Source of the DNA: an uncultured Spirochaetaceae bacterium
Lineage (GTDB): Bacteria; Spirochaetota; Spirochaetia; Treponematales; Treponemataceae
Reading direction: 5' to 3'
Length of the DNA: 64,000 nucleotides
NCBI GenBank assembly: GCA_902783155.1
Contig: CACZPR010000007.1
Location: 1-64,000 of the forward strand
Shown here: piece by piece, positions 18,110-26,597 of the stretch
How positions within the stretch are numbered: position 1 is the first letter of the stretch
How the letters are laid out: every line of letters starts with the position of its first letter
Notes under the pieces: generated by a model
Databases searched by the model: none
Told to the model about the DNA's origin: nothing
What the model saw: the letters and a program-made list of their open reading frames with translations, nothing else
Program-made: the position numbers and the translations under genes

Positions 18110-19514
18110 TAATAAAAATTCATATACAAAAGCAGCTTTATTTTACATAATCGCTAACTGCATAGGGCAGGGGTTTGCCCTGTTGAGCAATATAATCTTT
18201 ACAAGAATAATGTCGAAGGAATACTATGGATTATATACCAACTATTATTCAATAGTTTCTCTTTTGACTCCTTTTGTTGGAGCAAATCTTTTTATCGGAT
18301 TGAATACCGGTTATTTTGATTTTAAGGATAACAGAAAACAGTTCAGGGCTTCAATTGCGTTTCTTTCTCTGATTGTCTTTTTAGGTTTTTCTGCATGTGC
18401 AGTATTGTTGTTTGCTGTTCTGAAATGTTTTAATGTAGTTGATTTTTCCTTTCTTGTCATAATGGCAGCCCTCATTCATGCCTATTCTTTTTTTGTGGTA
18501 AATTTTTATTCAAATTTTGAAAACATGGAAAATCATTTTAAGGTAAAAAGCCTCTTAATGATTTTACCGAATTTACTTCAAATATTGTTTAGTATCCTCT
18601 TAATTTTATGCCTAAAAAATAATTCATATTATGAAAGAGTTTTAGGCAGCGTGTCGGGGGTGTTCGTCTGTGCCCTGCCATTGCTGGTGATTATGTTTTT
18701 CAGGTCAGGTTCCGTGATAAGACCTGACTATTATAAATATGCGTTGAAAATTTCGGTTCCATCCATTTTAAGTTCGATTGCCTATATGATAATGCAGCAA
18801 AGTGACCATGTTATGATTACTCATTTTGTAGGAGCAGAGGCAACCGCCGTTTATGGATTGGTATATTTGATTGGCAACATTCTGTATGCTTTTTTACAGG
18901 CAACAAGTGGAGCCTTTCAGTCATGGCTGTATCATGCGTTGGATTCATCTCAAGAGGATAATATCAAGAAAATACAGAAATGGTATTTGTTCTTTTTTCT
19001 ATTCCTTGCGTATGGATTGATGATGGTTGCACCGGAGCTTGTAAAAATTTTGGCTCCTGAAACCTATTGGGATTTCAGATATATACCGCCGTTTGTCGCG
19101 GGTTCAAGTCTGATGGTTTTGGTCAATATGGAATCGTCAGTCGGTGAGTTCCATAAAAAGACAGGCAGGATTTCTTTATGTGTCGCTTTGGCCGCCATTA
19201 TCAATATAGTTTTGAATTATATTTTTATAAGAAAAATTGGTGCGATTGCGGCAAGCTATACATCACTGTTTTCGTATCTGGTTCTGAGCATTATTCTTTT
19301 TGCCGTGATAAATAAACTTCATAAGCATATATATAGCATAAAATATATGATTCTATATTTTATCGCCATTATTATAGGATGTGCAATCTTCTTTGCGGTT
19401 GGAAACAATATTGCCTTGCGCTATGTTGTTTTCATCCTCATTCTTGGATTGCTTTTATTTTTCATCTTCAGGAAAAAAGATGAAGTAATGGCGATAGTGA
19501 GAGGTGGGAAATGA
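18102..19514 (+). CDS. Wzx-type polysaccharide flippase (first)
   Basis: A 470-residue multi-spanning protein of the polysaccharide biosynthesis/MVF superfamily, with about 12-14 hydrophobic helices. The N-terminal ANCIGQGFALLSNIIFTRIM segment and the EYYGLYTNYYS motif are typical for Wzx proteins. Such flippases move lipid-linked glycan units across the inner membrane. I chose the ATG at 18102, which overlaps the aminotransferase stop, over an upstream in-frame ATG. Its stop overlaps the start of the aldolase gene (ATGA). A second, unrelated-looking flippase is at 25059, so at least two lipid-linked products are likely. Confidence 0.9.
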   Translation: MSNNKNSYTKAALFYIIANCIGQGFALLSNIIFTRIMSKEYYGLYTNYYSIVSLLTPFVGANLFIGLNTGYFDFKDNRKQFRASIAFLSLIVFLGFSACAVLLFAVLKCFNVVDFSFLVIMAALIHAYSFFVVNFYSNFENMENHFKVKSLLMILPNLLQILFSILLILCLKNNSYYERVLGSVSGVFVCALPLLVIMFFRSGSVIRPDYYKYALKISVPSILSSIAYMIMQQSDHVMITHFVGAEATAVYGLVYLIGNILYAFLQATSGAFQSWLYHALDSSQEDNIKKIQKWYLFFFLFLAYGLMMVAPELVKILAPETYWDFRYIPPFVAGSSLMVLVNMESSVGEFHKKTGRISLCVALAAIINIVLNYIFIRKIGAIAASYTSLFSYLVLSIILFAVINKLHKHIYSIKYMILYFIAIIIGCAIFFAVGNNIALRYVVFILILGLLLFFIFRKKDEVMAIVRGGK

Positions 19515-20551
19515 AACTTTTTGATACTACAATACGGGACGGAAGTTATTCTGTTAATTTTAAATGGACAGAGGAAGACGTTAAAAAAATAATTGCAAAA
19601 ATTGAGGCATTGGGATTTGAATATATAGAAATTGGACATGGCTTGGGATTGAATGCCAGCTCAAAGGAACACGGTGAATCCTTATTGTCAGACAAAGAGT
19701 ATATGAGAATTGCTAATGCTACCTTGCAAAAATCAAAATACGGTTTTTTCTGCATCCCTGGTATTGCTGTTTTTGATGATTTGAAAAAGGCAAAAGATAA
19801 CGGAGTCTCATTTGTCCGAGTCGGCGTTAATGCGGACTCCCCCCAAAAAGCTGTTGACTATATAAAAGAAGCAAAAAAGAACGGTCTTGAAGTTATGACA
19901 AATTATATGAAGTCCTATGTCGTTTCTCCGGAAAAATTTGCGGATGCGGCTCAGACGGCTTGTGACAATGGTGCTGATGCGGTTTATGTTGTTGATTCTG
20001 CTGGCTGCATGATGGAAGAAGATATAGAAAGAATTTTTGATGCAACTGCCAAAAAGACGGACGTTAAGCTTGGGTTCCATGGACATAATAATCTTGGGCT
20101 TGCAGTTTCTAATAGTTTGAAATGTGTTGAACTTGGATTTGATTTTATAGATTGCACTTTGCAGGGATTGGGACGAAGCATAGGTAACGCTCCTGCAGAG
20201 CAACTGGTTATGGCTTTGAAAAAATTGGGATACTGCAAAGAAGTTGACATTCCATGCCTTTTGGAATGGGGATATGACTGCATAAAAGATGCTTCGAATC
20301 GAAATCCCATGCATCCATTGGATTTGATTTGTGGATATACAGGCTTTCACTCCAGCTTCTTGAAAGATATCTATAAATGCAGCAATGAAAAAAAAGTTGA
20401 TCCCATGAGACTTATAATCGCATATTGCGAAAAGAATAGAGTCTCCATGGATCATCAATTGTTGAATCAATGCGCGGATTCTTTGCGCAAGGATAATGAA
20501 GTAAATCCCTATAGCTTCAGAACTTATTTTTCTGATATGTACAATGACTAA
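19511..20551 (+). CDS. DRE-TIM metallolyase, HMGL-like / 4-hydroxy-2-oxovalerate aldolase family
   Basis: A 346-residue TIM-barrel enzyme with the family start FDTTIRDGSYS (Arg9, Asp10) and the metal-binding FHGHNN (His190, His192), plus DSAGCM and GLGRSIGNAP. Relatives cleave or form carbon-carbon bonds using pyruvate- or acetyl-CoA-type carbanions and a divalent metal. It lacks the long C-terminal LeuA regulatory domain. Its place inside a glycan operon is unusual: it overlaps the flippase stop and shares the operon with an ATP-grasp ligase, so it may build a branched or hydroxy acid used to acylate a sugar. Family is firm; the role is inference. Confidence 0.82.
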   Translation: MKLFDTTIRDGSYSVNFKWTEEDVKKIIAKIEALGFEYIEIGHGLGLNASSKEHGESLLSDKEYMRIANATLQKSKYGFFCIPGIAVFDDLKKAKDNGVSFVRVGVNADSPQKAVDYIKEAKKNGLEVMTNYMKSYVVSPEKFADAAQTACDNGADAVYVVDSAGCMMEEDIERIFDATAKKTDVKLGFHGHNNLGLAVSNSLKCVELGFDFIDCTLQGLGRSIGNAPAEQLVMALKKLGYCKEVDIPCLLEWGYDCIKDASNRNPMHPLDLICGYTGFHSSFLKDIYKCSNEKKVDPMRLIIAYCEKNRVSMDHQLLNQCADSLRKDNEVNPYSFRTYFSDMYND

Positions 20552-20572
20552 TTTTAGTATGGAAGGTTTGAT

Positions 20573-21709
20573 ATGAGTAAAAAAGGATTGGCCGTTATAT
20601 ATGATCCACACAATGTTTATCAGTTCCTCTGGTATTATTGCACTTATGGAAAGGATATTGAATGGTATGCGTTGTGTCTGCCAAACAGCTACAAAGGAGA
20701 GTATCTGAGTTCTTCGTGCGAAAAGCTGGGAATCTTCAAAAAAGTTTTCAAGGATACCAAACCATTTGATGCCATGCCACTTGCCAAACGATTGGGATTA
20801 TTCCTTAAAATGTTTTTATATGCATTGGTTGGACAGCAGAAACGTTTTGTGAAAAAATTCATAGGGGCATATATTGACAGGCAGGATTTTGATACCGCAG
20901 TGATATTGACGGACGTAGGATTTGTATCCGGAATGTTTTGCCAGCTCGGGAAGGAAAAAGAGATTGTAATTTTGGAAGACGGTACAGGTGACTATCTGAC
21001 TAGAAAGTGGTCAAATATTTTTTCGCATTTTCATAATTTTTTTGACTTCCAAGGATTTTTGCTTTCTGTCCTTGGTTATTCAAATGTTGGACATTGCTTC
21101 CCGCTCAGAACAACAAAAAATTGTATAAAATTCTGTAGCCATCCAGAGAAGATGCCATATAAAAAATATAAAGAAATGAAAATCCTTTTTGATATGTCCA
21201 ATACTGATATAAATCTTTTTCAAAAATATACATCTATACTTTATCCTGGTATAGGAGAGTATTTTTCTGGAAATATCGACCTAATATTTTTTACGACACC
21301 GCTTACGGATTATGTAGTTGATGTAGAGCCTTTTATTAAAGCGACAGAGGTCTATATCGGCTCTCGTTTTAAATCTGTCATAATAAAGCGGCATCCCCGC
21401 GATAAAGCTGTTTATGATTTTGGAAAAAACGTGTCTGTTTCTGAAATTGACCAAAAAATTCCTGCTGAGGTAATGCTACCTTATTTAAAGGGGTATAAGA
21501 TTATTTTTATGCAAAATTCATCGACAAATTTATACATGGATGCATTCGGTTATACGCCAGATTTTTTCTACTTTAATCAGTTAGAGGCTGCAAATAAAAA
21601 GGAGAAGAATATTCTTTGCCAGTATCCTAATCGAAATGAATTTGAAAATCAGATAAATCTATTTTCATCCCACGGAAATGTTATTGAACTGGATGTTCCG
21701 AGTGATTGA
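20573..21709 (+). CDS. Putative GT-B glycosyltransferase, sialyltransferase-like
   Basis: A 378-residue soluble protein. Features seen are VILEDGTGDY near residue 140, VIIKRHPRD near 270 and a Ser-Ser-Thr loop MQNSSTNLYMDAFGY near 320. The acidic DGTG loop, the HPR strand and the Ser-rich loop are the same layout seen in bacterial GT-B sialyltransferases (GT52-like and capsule types), but overall similarity cannot be judged here. If it is one, the nonulosonic acid products made further right could be its donors. It follows the aldolase gene by 21 bases. Confidence 0.6.
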   Translation: MSKKGLAVIYDPHNVYQFLWYYCTYGKDIEWYALCLPNSYKGEYLSSSCEKLGIFKKVFKDTKPFDAMPLAKRLGLFLKMFLYALVGQQKRFVKKFIGAYIDRQDFDTAVILTDVGFVSGMFCQLGKEKEIVILEDGTGDYLTRKWSNIFSHFHNFFDFQGFLLSVLGYSNVGHCFPLRTTKNCIKFCSHPEKMPYKKYKEMKILFDMSNTDINLFQKYTSILYPGIGEYFSGNIDLIFFTTPLTDYVVDVEPFIKATEVYIGSRFKSVIIKRHPRDKAVYDFGKNVSVSEIDQKIPAEVMLPYLKGYKIIFMQNSSTNLYMDAFGYTPDFFYFNQLEAANKKEKNILCQYPNRNEFENQINLFSSHGNVIELDVPSD

Positions 21710-21855
21710 TATATATTGGGAATCGTAAATCCTTTATTCGTGCGGAGGGTTCAATACCGTACTACAGGGCAGCGTAACGCTCTGCGTCGGATGTTGGTGA
21801 TTACTCTATTGACTGTTTAGGTCTGTTAGATAATAATATTTTATGGTGTAATGAT

Positions 21856-23766
21856 ATGGAATTAAATATAGATAATCAAAAGACTAAGCAGAATATTTTT
21901 CTTTTCCCAGCTATTTTGTGTGTTATACAATTTGTATTCGTTTTTGTTGTACTCTTTAAAAGTGGCTTTTCTTTTACCCCTTTAGTTCTTATTGTGGATG
22001 CTGTTTTGATGCTGATGTGGTGTGGACTTTTTGTGCAACGTCATATTAGGAACAAAGTGTATGCATTTTCCTTAAAAGGACTGTTTCTTTTTATTTGTTT
22101 TGTGCTTGCTTCATTTATAATCATACGAAAAAGCTGGTTTGGACAGTATCTAAGGATTGATTCAATTGTAGCTTTTTTTAAAGGTGAAACTTTTATAGAT
22201 CCTCTCTATCATTCTGCCATTGCTGAATCATACATAACAAATGGGTATTCAAGTATCCAGATTAATGCACCAAGTTTTATAGCATATCATTCTCTTTCGC
22301 ATGCAATGGTGGCGGGACTTTCAAAAATATTAAGTATTCCATGTTTTATAACATACAATTATGTTTATCCTGTGATTGCGTTACCTCTTTTTGTATATCT
22401 GTTTCAAAAAGTAATATTAATTGCAAAGGGTTTTTTCAAAAAAGATAAAGCACTCCATTTTTCTGATTTAATTCTTATAATTTTTTTTATGATTTGGGAA
22501 AATCATTTCACAAATTATAGAGCAGGACTTTATATCGATGTCTGGGCTTATGGCGAATCTTATTGTGTTTCTGTTATTCTTTTATTTTTATATATTTGCA
22601 TTATTGATGTAGGGTACAAGAAAATAAGATCCTTTGATTTTATTAATTTGTGTTTTTTGATACCGCTATTTATTTTGTTGCTTTCATTTTGCAAAATTAG
22701 TACAGGATGTATGTTTTTTGTGGGAGTAAGCTATTATATATTTAGAAAAAATTTGTTTAAAAATAAAAAATGGGTATTTGCATTTGTTTATCTGCTTGTT
22801 TTTATGCTCTATTATTTTTTGCCTGGAAAATTTTGTCCAGCTCCCACTTATTCAATCTCAAAAGAATCATCAGGCTCTTTTGAATTATTCCACTATGTAC
22901 ACAATAATACTGAAAATGTTTTTTTTGCTATTGTTCACTATATTCTATGTTTTATGCCCACTGTACTGATTTTACTGGTGGAACGGCCTAAAAAGCTTTT
23001 TTTCAAAATTCGAAATATTGCAGATACAAATGTCGTTTTTGAAACATTGGTTTTAACAGTTTTGGTATCCTGTCTGCCAGGACTTATTATGGTGATTGAT
23101 GGAGGTTCGGCGCTGTATTTTGAGGCTCCGGCATGGACTATGTCCTTTATAATGTTGCTAGCTTTAGAAGTGCCTAACAGATTAAAGACTAAAATGTCAG
23201 AAATTAGATTCAGACTTTTTTTTAAGTCAATGTCCATGTTGAAACTTGTTAGCTGTTTGTTCATTGTTTTTGGTCTTGGGGTTCTTTCTTTAGGCATATA
23301 TGATTCGGATATTTGTGGTATGCTAAAAACATCATTTGATTGTAGATTGAGTATGTCGTCCATTGCACAGAACGAAGACTATAAGCTTTTTACACAGGTA
23401 AGGGAAGCTACTAAGCAACATAGAAGTGAATATTGTCTGTTTTTAAAAGATGATGTAAATATTATTTTTGAATATGGTGAAAATGATGGTTATGAGGGGA
23501 TAAATCTCATAAAACCTTATCTTGCAGTTAGTGCATATACTGGTATTCCAGTTATCAATGCCATGTATTACTCTGGTAATCAGTTTTATCGCGGCGATGG
23601 TTTTGCGTTTGGCCAATATTCTGATTTTGCAGGATATTCCTTACCTCCTGCATTTTGTAATGGGAAGGTTACTTTGGCTAATATGAATGATATTGCAAAA
23701 ATGCTTGGAAAAAAGTATACTGTTGTATTGGCGAAGGATGGTTTTGAAGTGCTTGATGTAGATTGA
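21856..23766 (+). CDS. GT-C-like multi-spanning membrane protein (copy 1)
   Basis: A 636-residue protein with roughly 11-13 hydrophobic helices in the first 480 residues and a soluble C-terminal domain of about 150 residues ending in VVLAKDGFEVLDVD. Between helices 3 and 4 is an acidic and histidine-rich loop (FIDPLYHSAIAESYITNGY) like the catalytic loops of GT-C glycosyltransferases that use polyprenyl-linked donors. No named family is recognised with certainty; it could also be a polymerase. A clear paralogue is encoded on the other strand at 26598-28565. A 146-base gap with weak hairpins separates it from the preceding gene. Confidence 0.65.
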   Translation: MELNIDNQKTKQNIFLFPAILCVIQFVFVFVVLFKSGFSFTPLVLIVDAVLMLMWCGLFVQRHIRNKVYAFSLKGLFLFICFVLASFIIIRKSWFGQYLRIDSIVAFFKGETFIDPLYHSAIAESYITNGYSSIQINAPSFIAYHSLSHAMVAGLSKILSIPCFITYNYVYPVIALPLFVYLFQKVILIAKGFFKKDKALHFSDLILIIFFMIWENHFTNYRAGLYIDVWAYGESYCVSVILLFLYICIIDVGYKKIRSFDFINLCFLIPLFILLLSFCKISTGCMFFVGVSYYIFRKNLFKNKKWVFAFVYLLVFMLYYFLPGKFCPAPTYSISKESSGSFELFHYVHNNTENVFFAIVHYILCFMPTVLILLVERPKKLFFKIRNIADTNVVFETLVLTVLVSCLPGLIMVIDGGSALYFEAPAWTMSFIMLLALEVPNRLKTKMSEIRFRLFFKSMSMLKLVSCLFIVFGLGVLSLGIYDSDICGMLKTSFDCRLSMSSIAQNEDYKLFTQVREATKQHRSEYCLFLKDDVNIIFEYGENDGYEGINLIKPYLAVSAYTGIPVINAMYYSGNQFYRGDGFAFGQYSDFAGYSLPPAFCNGKVTLANMNDIAKMLGKKYTVVLAKDGFEVLDVD

Positions 23767-23840
23767 GGTGGCGGTTTAAATAAAAAAAAAGTTCGTAACT
23801 GTAATAAATATATTTATACTATTTAAGGAGATTGCAATAT

Positions 23841-24839
23841 ATGTTAACAAATTCAACGATTTTAATAACAGGTGGTACAGGTTCATTTGGAAACACATTT
23901 GTTCCAATGACACTTGCAAAATACAACCCAAAGAAAATTATAATTTATTCACGCGATGAGATGAAGCAATGGAATATGGCGAAAAAATTCCAGGGAGATG
24001 ATAGGGTTCGTTTCTTTATTGGTGATGTTCGCGATAAGGAAAGACTTTATAGGGCGCTTGATGGTGTTGATTATGTCGTACATGCTGCCGCTACTAAAAT
24101 TGTTCCAACGGCTGAATATAATCCATTCGAATGTATAAAGACAAATGTTCATGGAGCGATGAATTTAATTGATGCCTGTATTGACAAAGGCGTTAAGAGA
24201 CTGGTTGCTCTTTCTACTGACAAGGCTTGTAAGCCGGTTAATCTTTATGGAGCTACAAAGCTTTGCTCGGACAAGATTTTTGTTGCTGGAAACTCATATT
24301 CCGGCGGTAAATCTACTAAGTTTTCAGTTGTCCGTTATGGAAACGTAATGGGAAGTCGCGGTTCTGTAATTCCGTTCTTTATGGAAACAGCCAAGACCGG
24401 AAAACTTACAATCACCGATAAGCGCATGACTCGCTTTATGATTAGTCTTGAACAGGGAGTGGAACTTGTATGGCATGCTTTTAATGACATGGAAGGCGGA
24501 GAAATCTACGTAAAGAAAATTCCGTCCATGAATATATGTGACATAGCAAGGGCTGTAGATGATAAGTGCGAGCAGGTTGAAATAGGCATTCGTCCGGGTG
24601 AAAAGTTACATGAAGCAATGATTAGCCCTGAAGATGCGTATTATACTTACGAATACCCGGAGCATTTTAAGATTCTTCCACAGATTTGTGAATTCACGAC
24701 TATCGAGAAGATGATTAAAGGTGGAAAACGTGTACCTGAAGGATTCAGCTATACATCTGACAATAATACTGAATGGATGACCATTCCGCAGTTGCAGGAC
24801 TGGATTGAGAAAAATCGAGCAAAGGTTGGAAATATCTAA
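23841..24839 (+). CDS. pseB: UDP-N-acetylglucosamine 4,6-dehydratase (inverting)
   Basis: A 332-residue short-chain dehydrogenase that starts the pseudaminic acid route by turning UDP-GlcNAc into UDP-2-acetamido-2,6-dideoxy-beta-L-arabino-hexos-4-ulose. The NAD-binding motif GGTGSFG (11-17), IIYSRDEMKQ, DVRDKERL, ALSTDKACKPVNLYGATK and RPGEKLHE all match PseB. The ATG at 23841 is preferred: AAGGAG lies ten bases upstream, whereas the in-frame TTG three codons earlier is right against it. Unlike its partner enzymes (34.5-43.8 kb), it is separated by the leftward operon and ends at its own terminator. Confidence 0.93.
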   Translation: MLTNSTILITGGTGSFGNTFVPMTLAKYNPKKIIIYSRDEMKQWNMAKKFQGDDRVRFFIGDVRDKERLYRALDGVDYVVHAAATKIVPTAEYNPFECIKTNVHGAMNLIDACIDKGVKRLVALSTDKACKPVNLYGATKLCSDKIFVAGNSYSGGKSTKFSVVRYGNVMGSRGSVIPFFMETAKTGKLTITDKRMTRFMISLEQGVELVWHAFNDMEGGEIYVKKIPSMNICDIARAVDDKCEQVEIGIRPGEKLHEAMISPEDAYYTYEYPEHFKILPQICEFTTIEKMIKGGKRVPEGFSYTSDNNTEWMTIPQLQDWIEKNRAKVGNI

Positions 24840-24918
24840 GAACCTGCTGATTAACTGATTGTGTATACTTCGTATGTCTGTGCATCCAGATTAATTAGGT
24901 CCATCCCAACTCGAAATG

Positions 24919-24948
24919 AAATTGCCGCAATTAAATGCGGCAATTTTT
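24919..24948 (+). terminator. Rho-independent terminator after pseB
   Basis: Perfect 11-bp arms AAATTGCCGCA (24919-24929) and TGCGGCAATTT (24936-24946) around a six-base loop, followed by T residues. It separates pseB from the downstream flippase gene. Confidence 0.88.
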
Positions 24949-25058
24949 GTAAAGTGTGAGAGAACAGGCAATCCTTAAAACGCTACACTTTATATTGAGA
25001 ACAGTGTTTTACAGCGACGGATTTTACAGGTCAACATTGGTCAATAGTGAGTTTGTAT

Positions 25059-26444
25059 ATGGCAAAAAAAACAATTTCAAAATCGGTGCTGTGGCAGCTC
25101 TTCGGAAAAATCGCATTCCAGGGCATCCATTTTTTTACAACTCCGATTTTCACAAGGCTTCTTACTCAAGCTGATTACGGGTATGTGACGCTTTATACCT
25201 CGTGGCTTTCAATATTTACGCTGGTAGAAGGGCTTTCCGTTGCGTCCTCATCAGGTGTCGCTCGTATAAAATACGGAGAGGACAAGCTTTCTGGTTTTCT
25301 TTCAAGCATAATGTCAATATCGGTCATTTCATTTTCCATCGTGCTGGCTGTCATGCTGATTTTCGGAAATTTTTTTGCAAACTTATTGGGGTTTTCCAGA
25401 ATAATTTTGACTGTGCTTGTGATTCATTCCTTCTTTTCATTTGTGATCAGTTTTGAAATAGGAAGGCTTGATGTATTAAAAGAAGCAAAAAAATCAGCTT
25501 TGCTTGCATTGGCACAAAGCATCATCACAGTCGGTCTTTCTCTGTGTTTTGTGTTTTTATTGAAGGACAACAAAGCGGAGGGGCGGATATATGGTCAGGC
25601 AATTTCATCGATAGGCATAGGCTTGATTTTATTTATCCTGATTTATGTACGCGGTAAATCTTTTTGGAATCCTGAATATAATAAATTCTGCGTGAAGCTT
25701 GCATTGCCGCTGATTTTCCATGAGCTTGGTCATATTATTTTTGCGCAGAGCGATAAGATTATGCTTGAAAGAATATGTGATACCGAAACTGTAGGAATAT
25801 ATGGAGTCACAGTTACGTTGTGTACCGTCCTTGGCGTAATTTTCGGGGCCTTAAATACAGCATGGGTTCCTTTCTATTATGATTTCAAAAAGGCTGGTGA
25901 CACCCAAAATATTTTGCACCACTCAAAAAGATATATAAAATTTTTCACCTTGACTTCTGTAGGATTTATCCTGCTTAGTTTTGATGTGTTTAAGCTTATC
26001 GCTCCCGAGGAATATTATCCGGGAATGAATATAATTCCTTTGTTCGTTCTGTCGAATTATTTTTCATATTTATATCTCTTTCCGGTCAATCACGAATTCT
26101 TCAAAGAAAAAACGAAACTCATACCGGTAATAACTTTTTTTGTCGCTCTTCTGAACATCGCTATAAATTATTTCCTCATACCGGTTTTAGGAATGTTCGG
26201 AGCTGCACTCGCAACTTTGATTGCGCACATCTTGCTTTTTGTTTTCCACGAGATAACAGCAAGATTCATAGTAAAGAATTTTGAATATCCATGGCACATT
26301 TATATTCCGGGAATTGTCGTCATAACAGTCATGGTAATCGCTGGATACTTTTTGAAAGACCTGTTCTACATCCGCTGGGTGATAACAGCTCTCGTTGCCG
26401 CATATATGTTGCGGGATATCATAAAGAACAAGAGTATTTTCTAG
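25059..26444 (+). CDS. Wzx-type polysaccharide flippase (second)
   Basis: A 461-residue membrane protein with about 12-14 helices of the polysaccharide flippase superfamily. The opening KSVLWQLFGKIAFQGIHFF and TRLLTQADYGYVTLYTSW are typical. I favour the ATG at 25059 (MAKKTIS); a GTG four codons upstream is possible, and neither has a strong ribosome site. It differs strongly from the first flippase, so it likely carries another lipid-linked glycan. It follows the pseB terminator and must have its own promoter within the 110 bases before it; I see no convincing box. Confidence 0.9.
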   Translation: MAKKTISKSVLWQLFGKIAFQGIHFFTTPIFTRLLTQADYGYVTLYTSWLSIFTLVEGLSVASSSGVARIKYGEDKLSGFLSSIMSISVISFSIVLAVMLIFGNFFANLLGFSRIILTVLVIHSFFSFVISFEIGRLDVLKEAKKSALLALAQSIITVGLSLCFVFLLKDNKAEGRIYGQAISSIGIGLILFILIYVRGKSFWNPEYNKFCVKLALPLIFHELGHIIFAQSDKIMLERICDTETVGIYGVTVTLCTVLGVIFGALNTAWVPFYYDFKKAGDTQNILHHSKRYIKFFTLTSVGFILLSFDVFKLIAPEEYYPGMNIIPLFVLSNYFSYLYLFPVNHEFFKEKTKLIPVITFFVALLNIAINYFLIPVLGMFGAALATLIAHILLFVFHEITARFIVKNFEYPWHIYIPGIVVITVMVIAGYFLKDLFYIRWVITALVAAYMLRDIIKNKSIF

Positions 26445-26487
26445 AATAGAAGGGTATTAGATGCTGACTACCATATATCAATATCAC

Positions 26488-26520
26488 TCCTGCACATACT
26501 TGTAGCAAATGTGTGCAGGA
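26488..26520. terminator. Hairpin between convergent flippase and GT-C genes
   Basis: TCCTGCACA (26488-26496) pairs with TGTGCAGGA (26512-26520) around a 15-base loop. There is no clear T tract on either strand, so termination in both directions is only plausible from position. Confidence 0.4.
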
Positions 26521-26597
26521 TAGCATAGAGAAAAGGAGTTTTTGTCAGTCTCTGTGTGTCATTAAAGTCTGTTATATCATTTCATGGAGCGCTTTTG

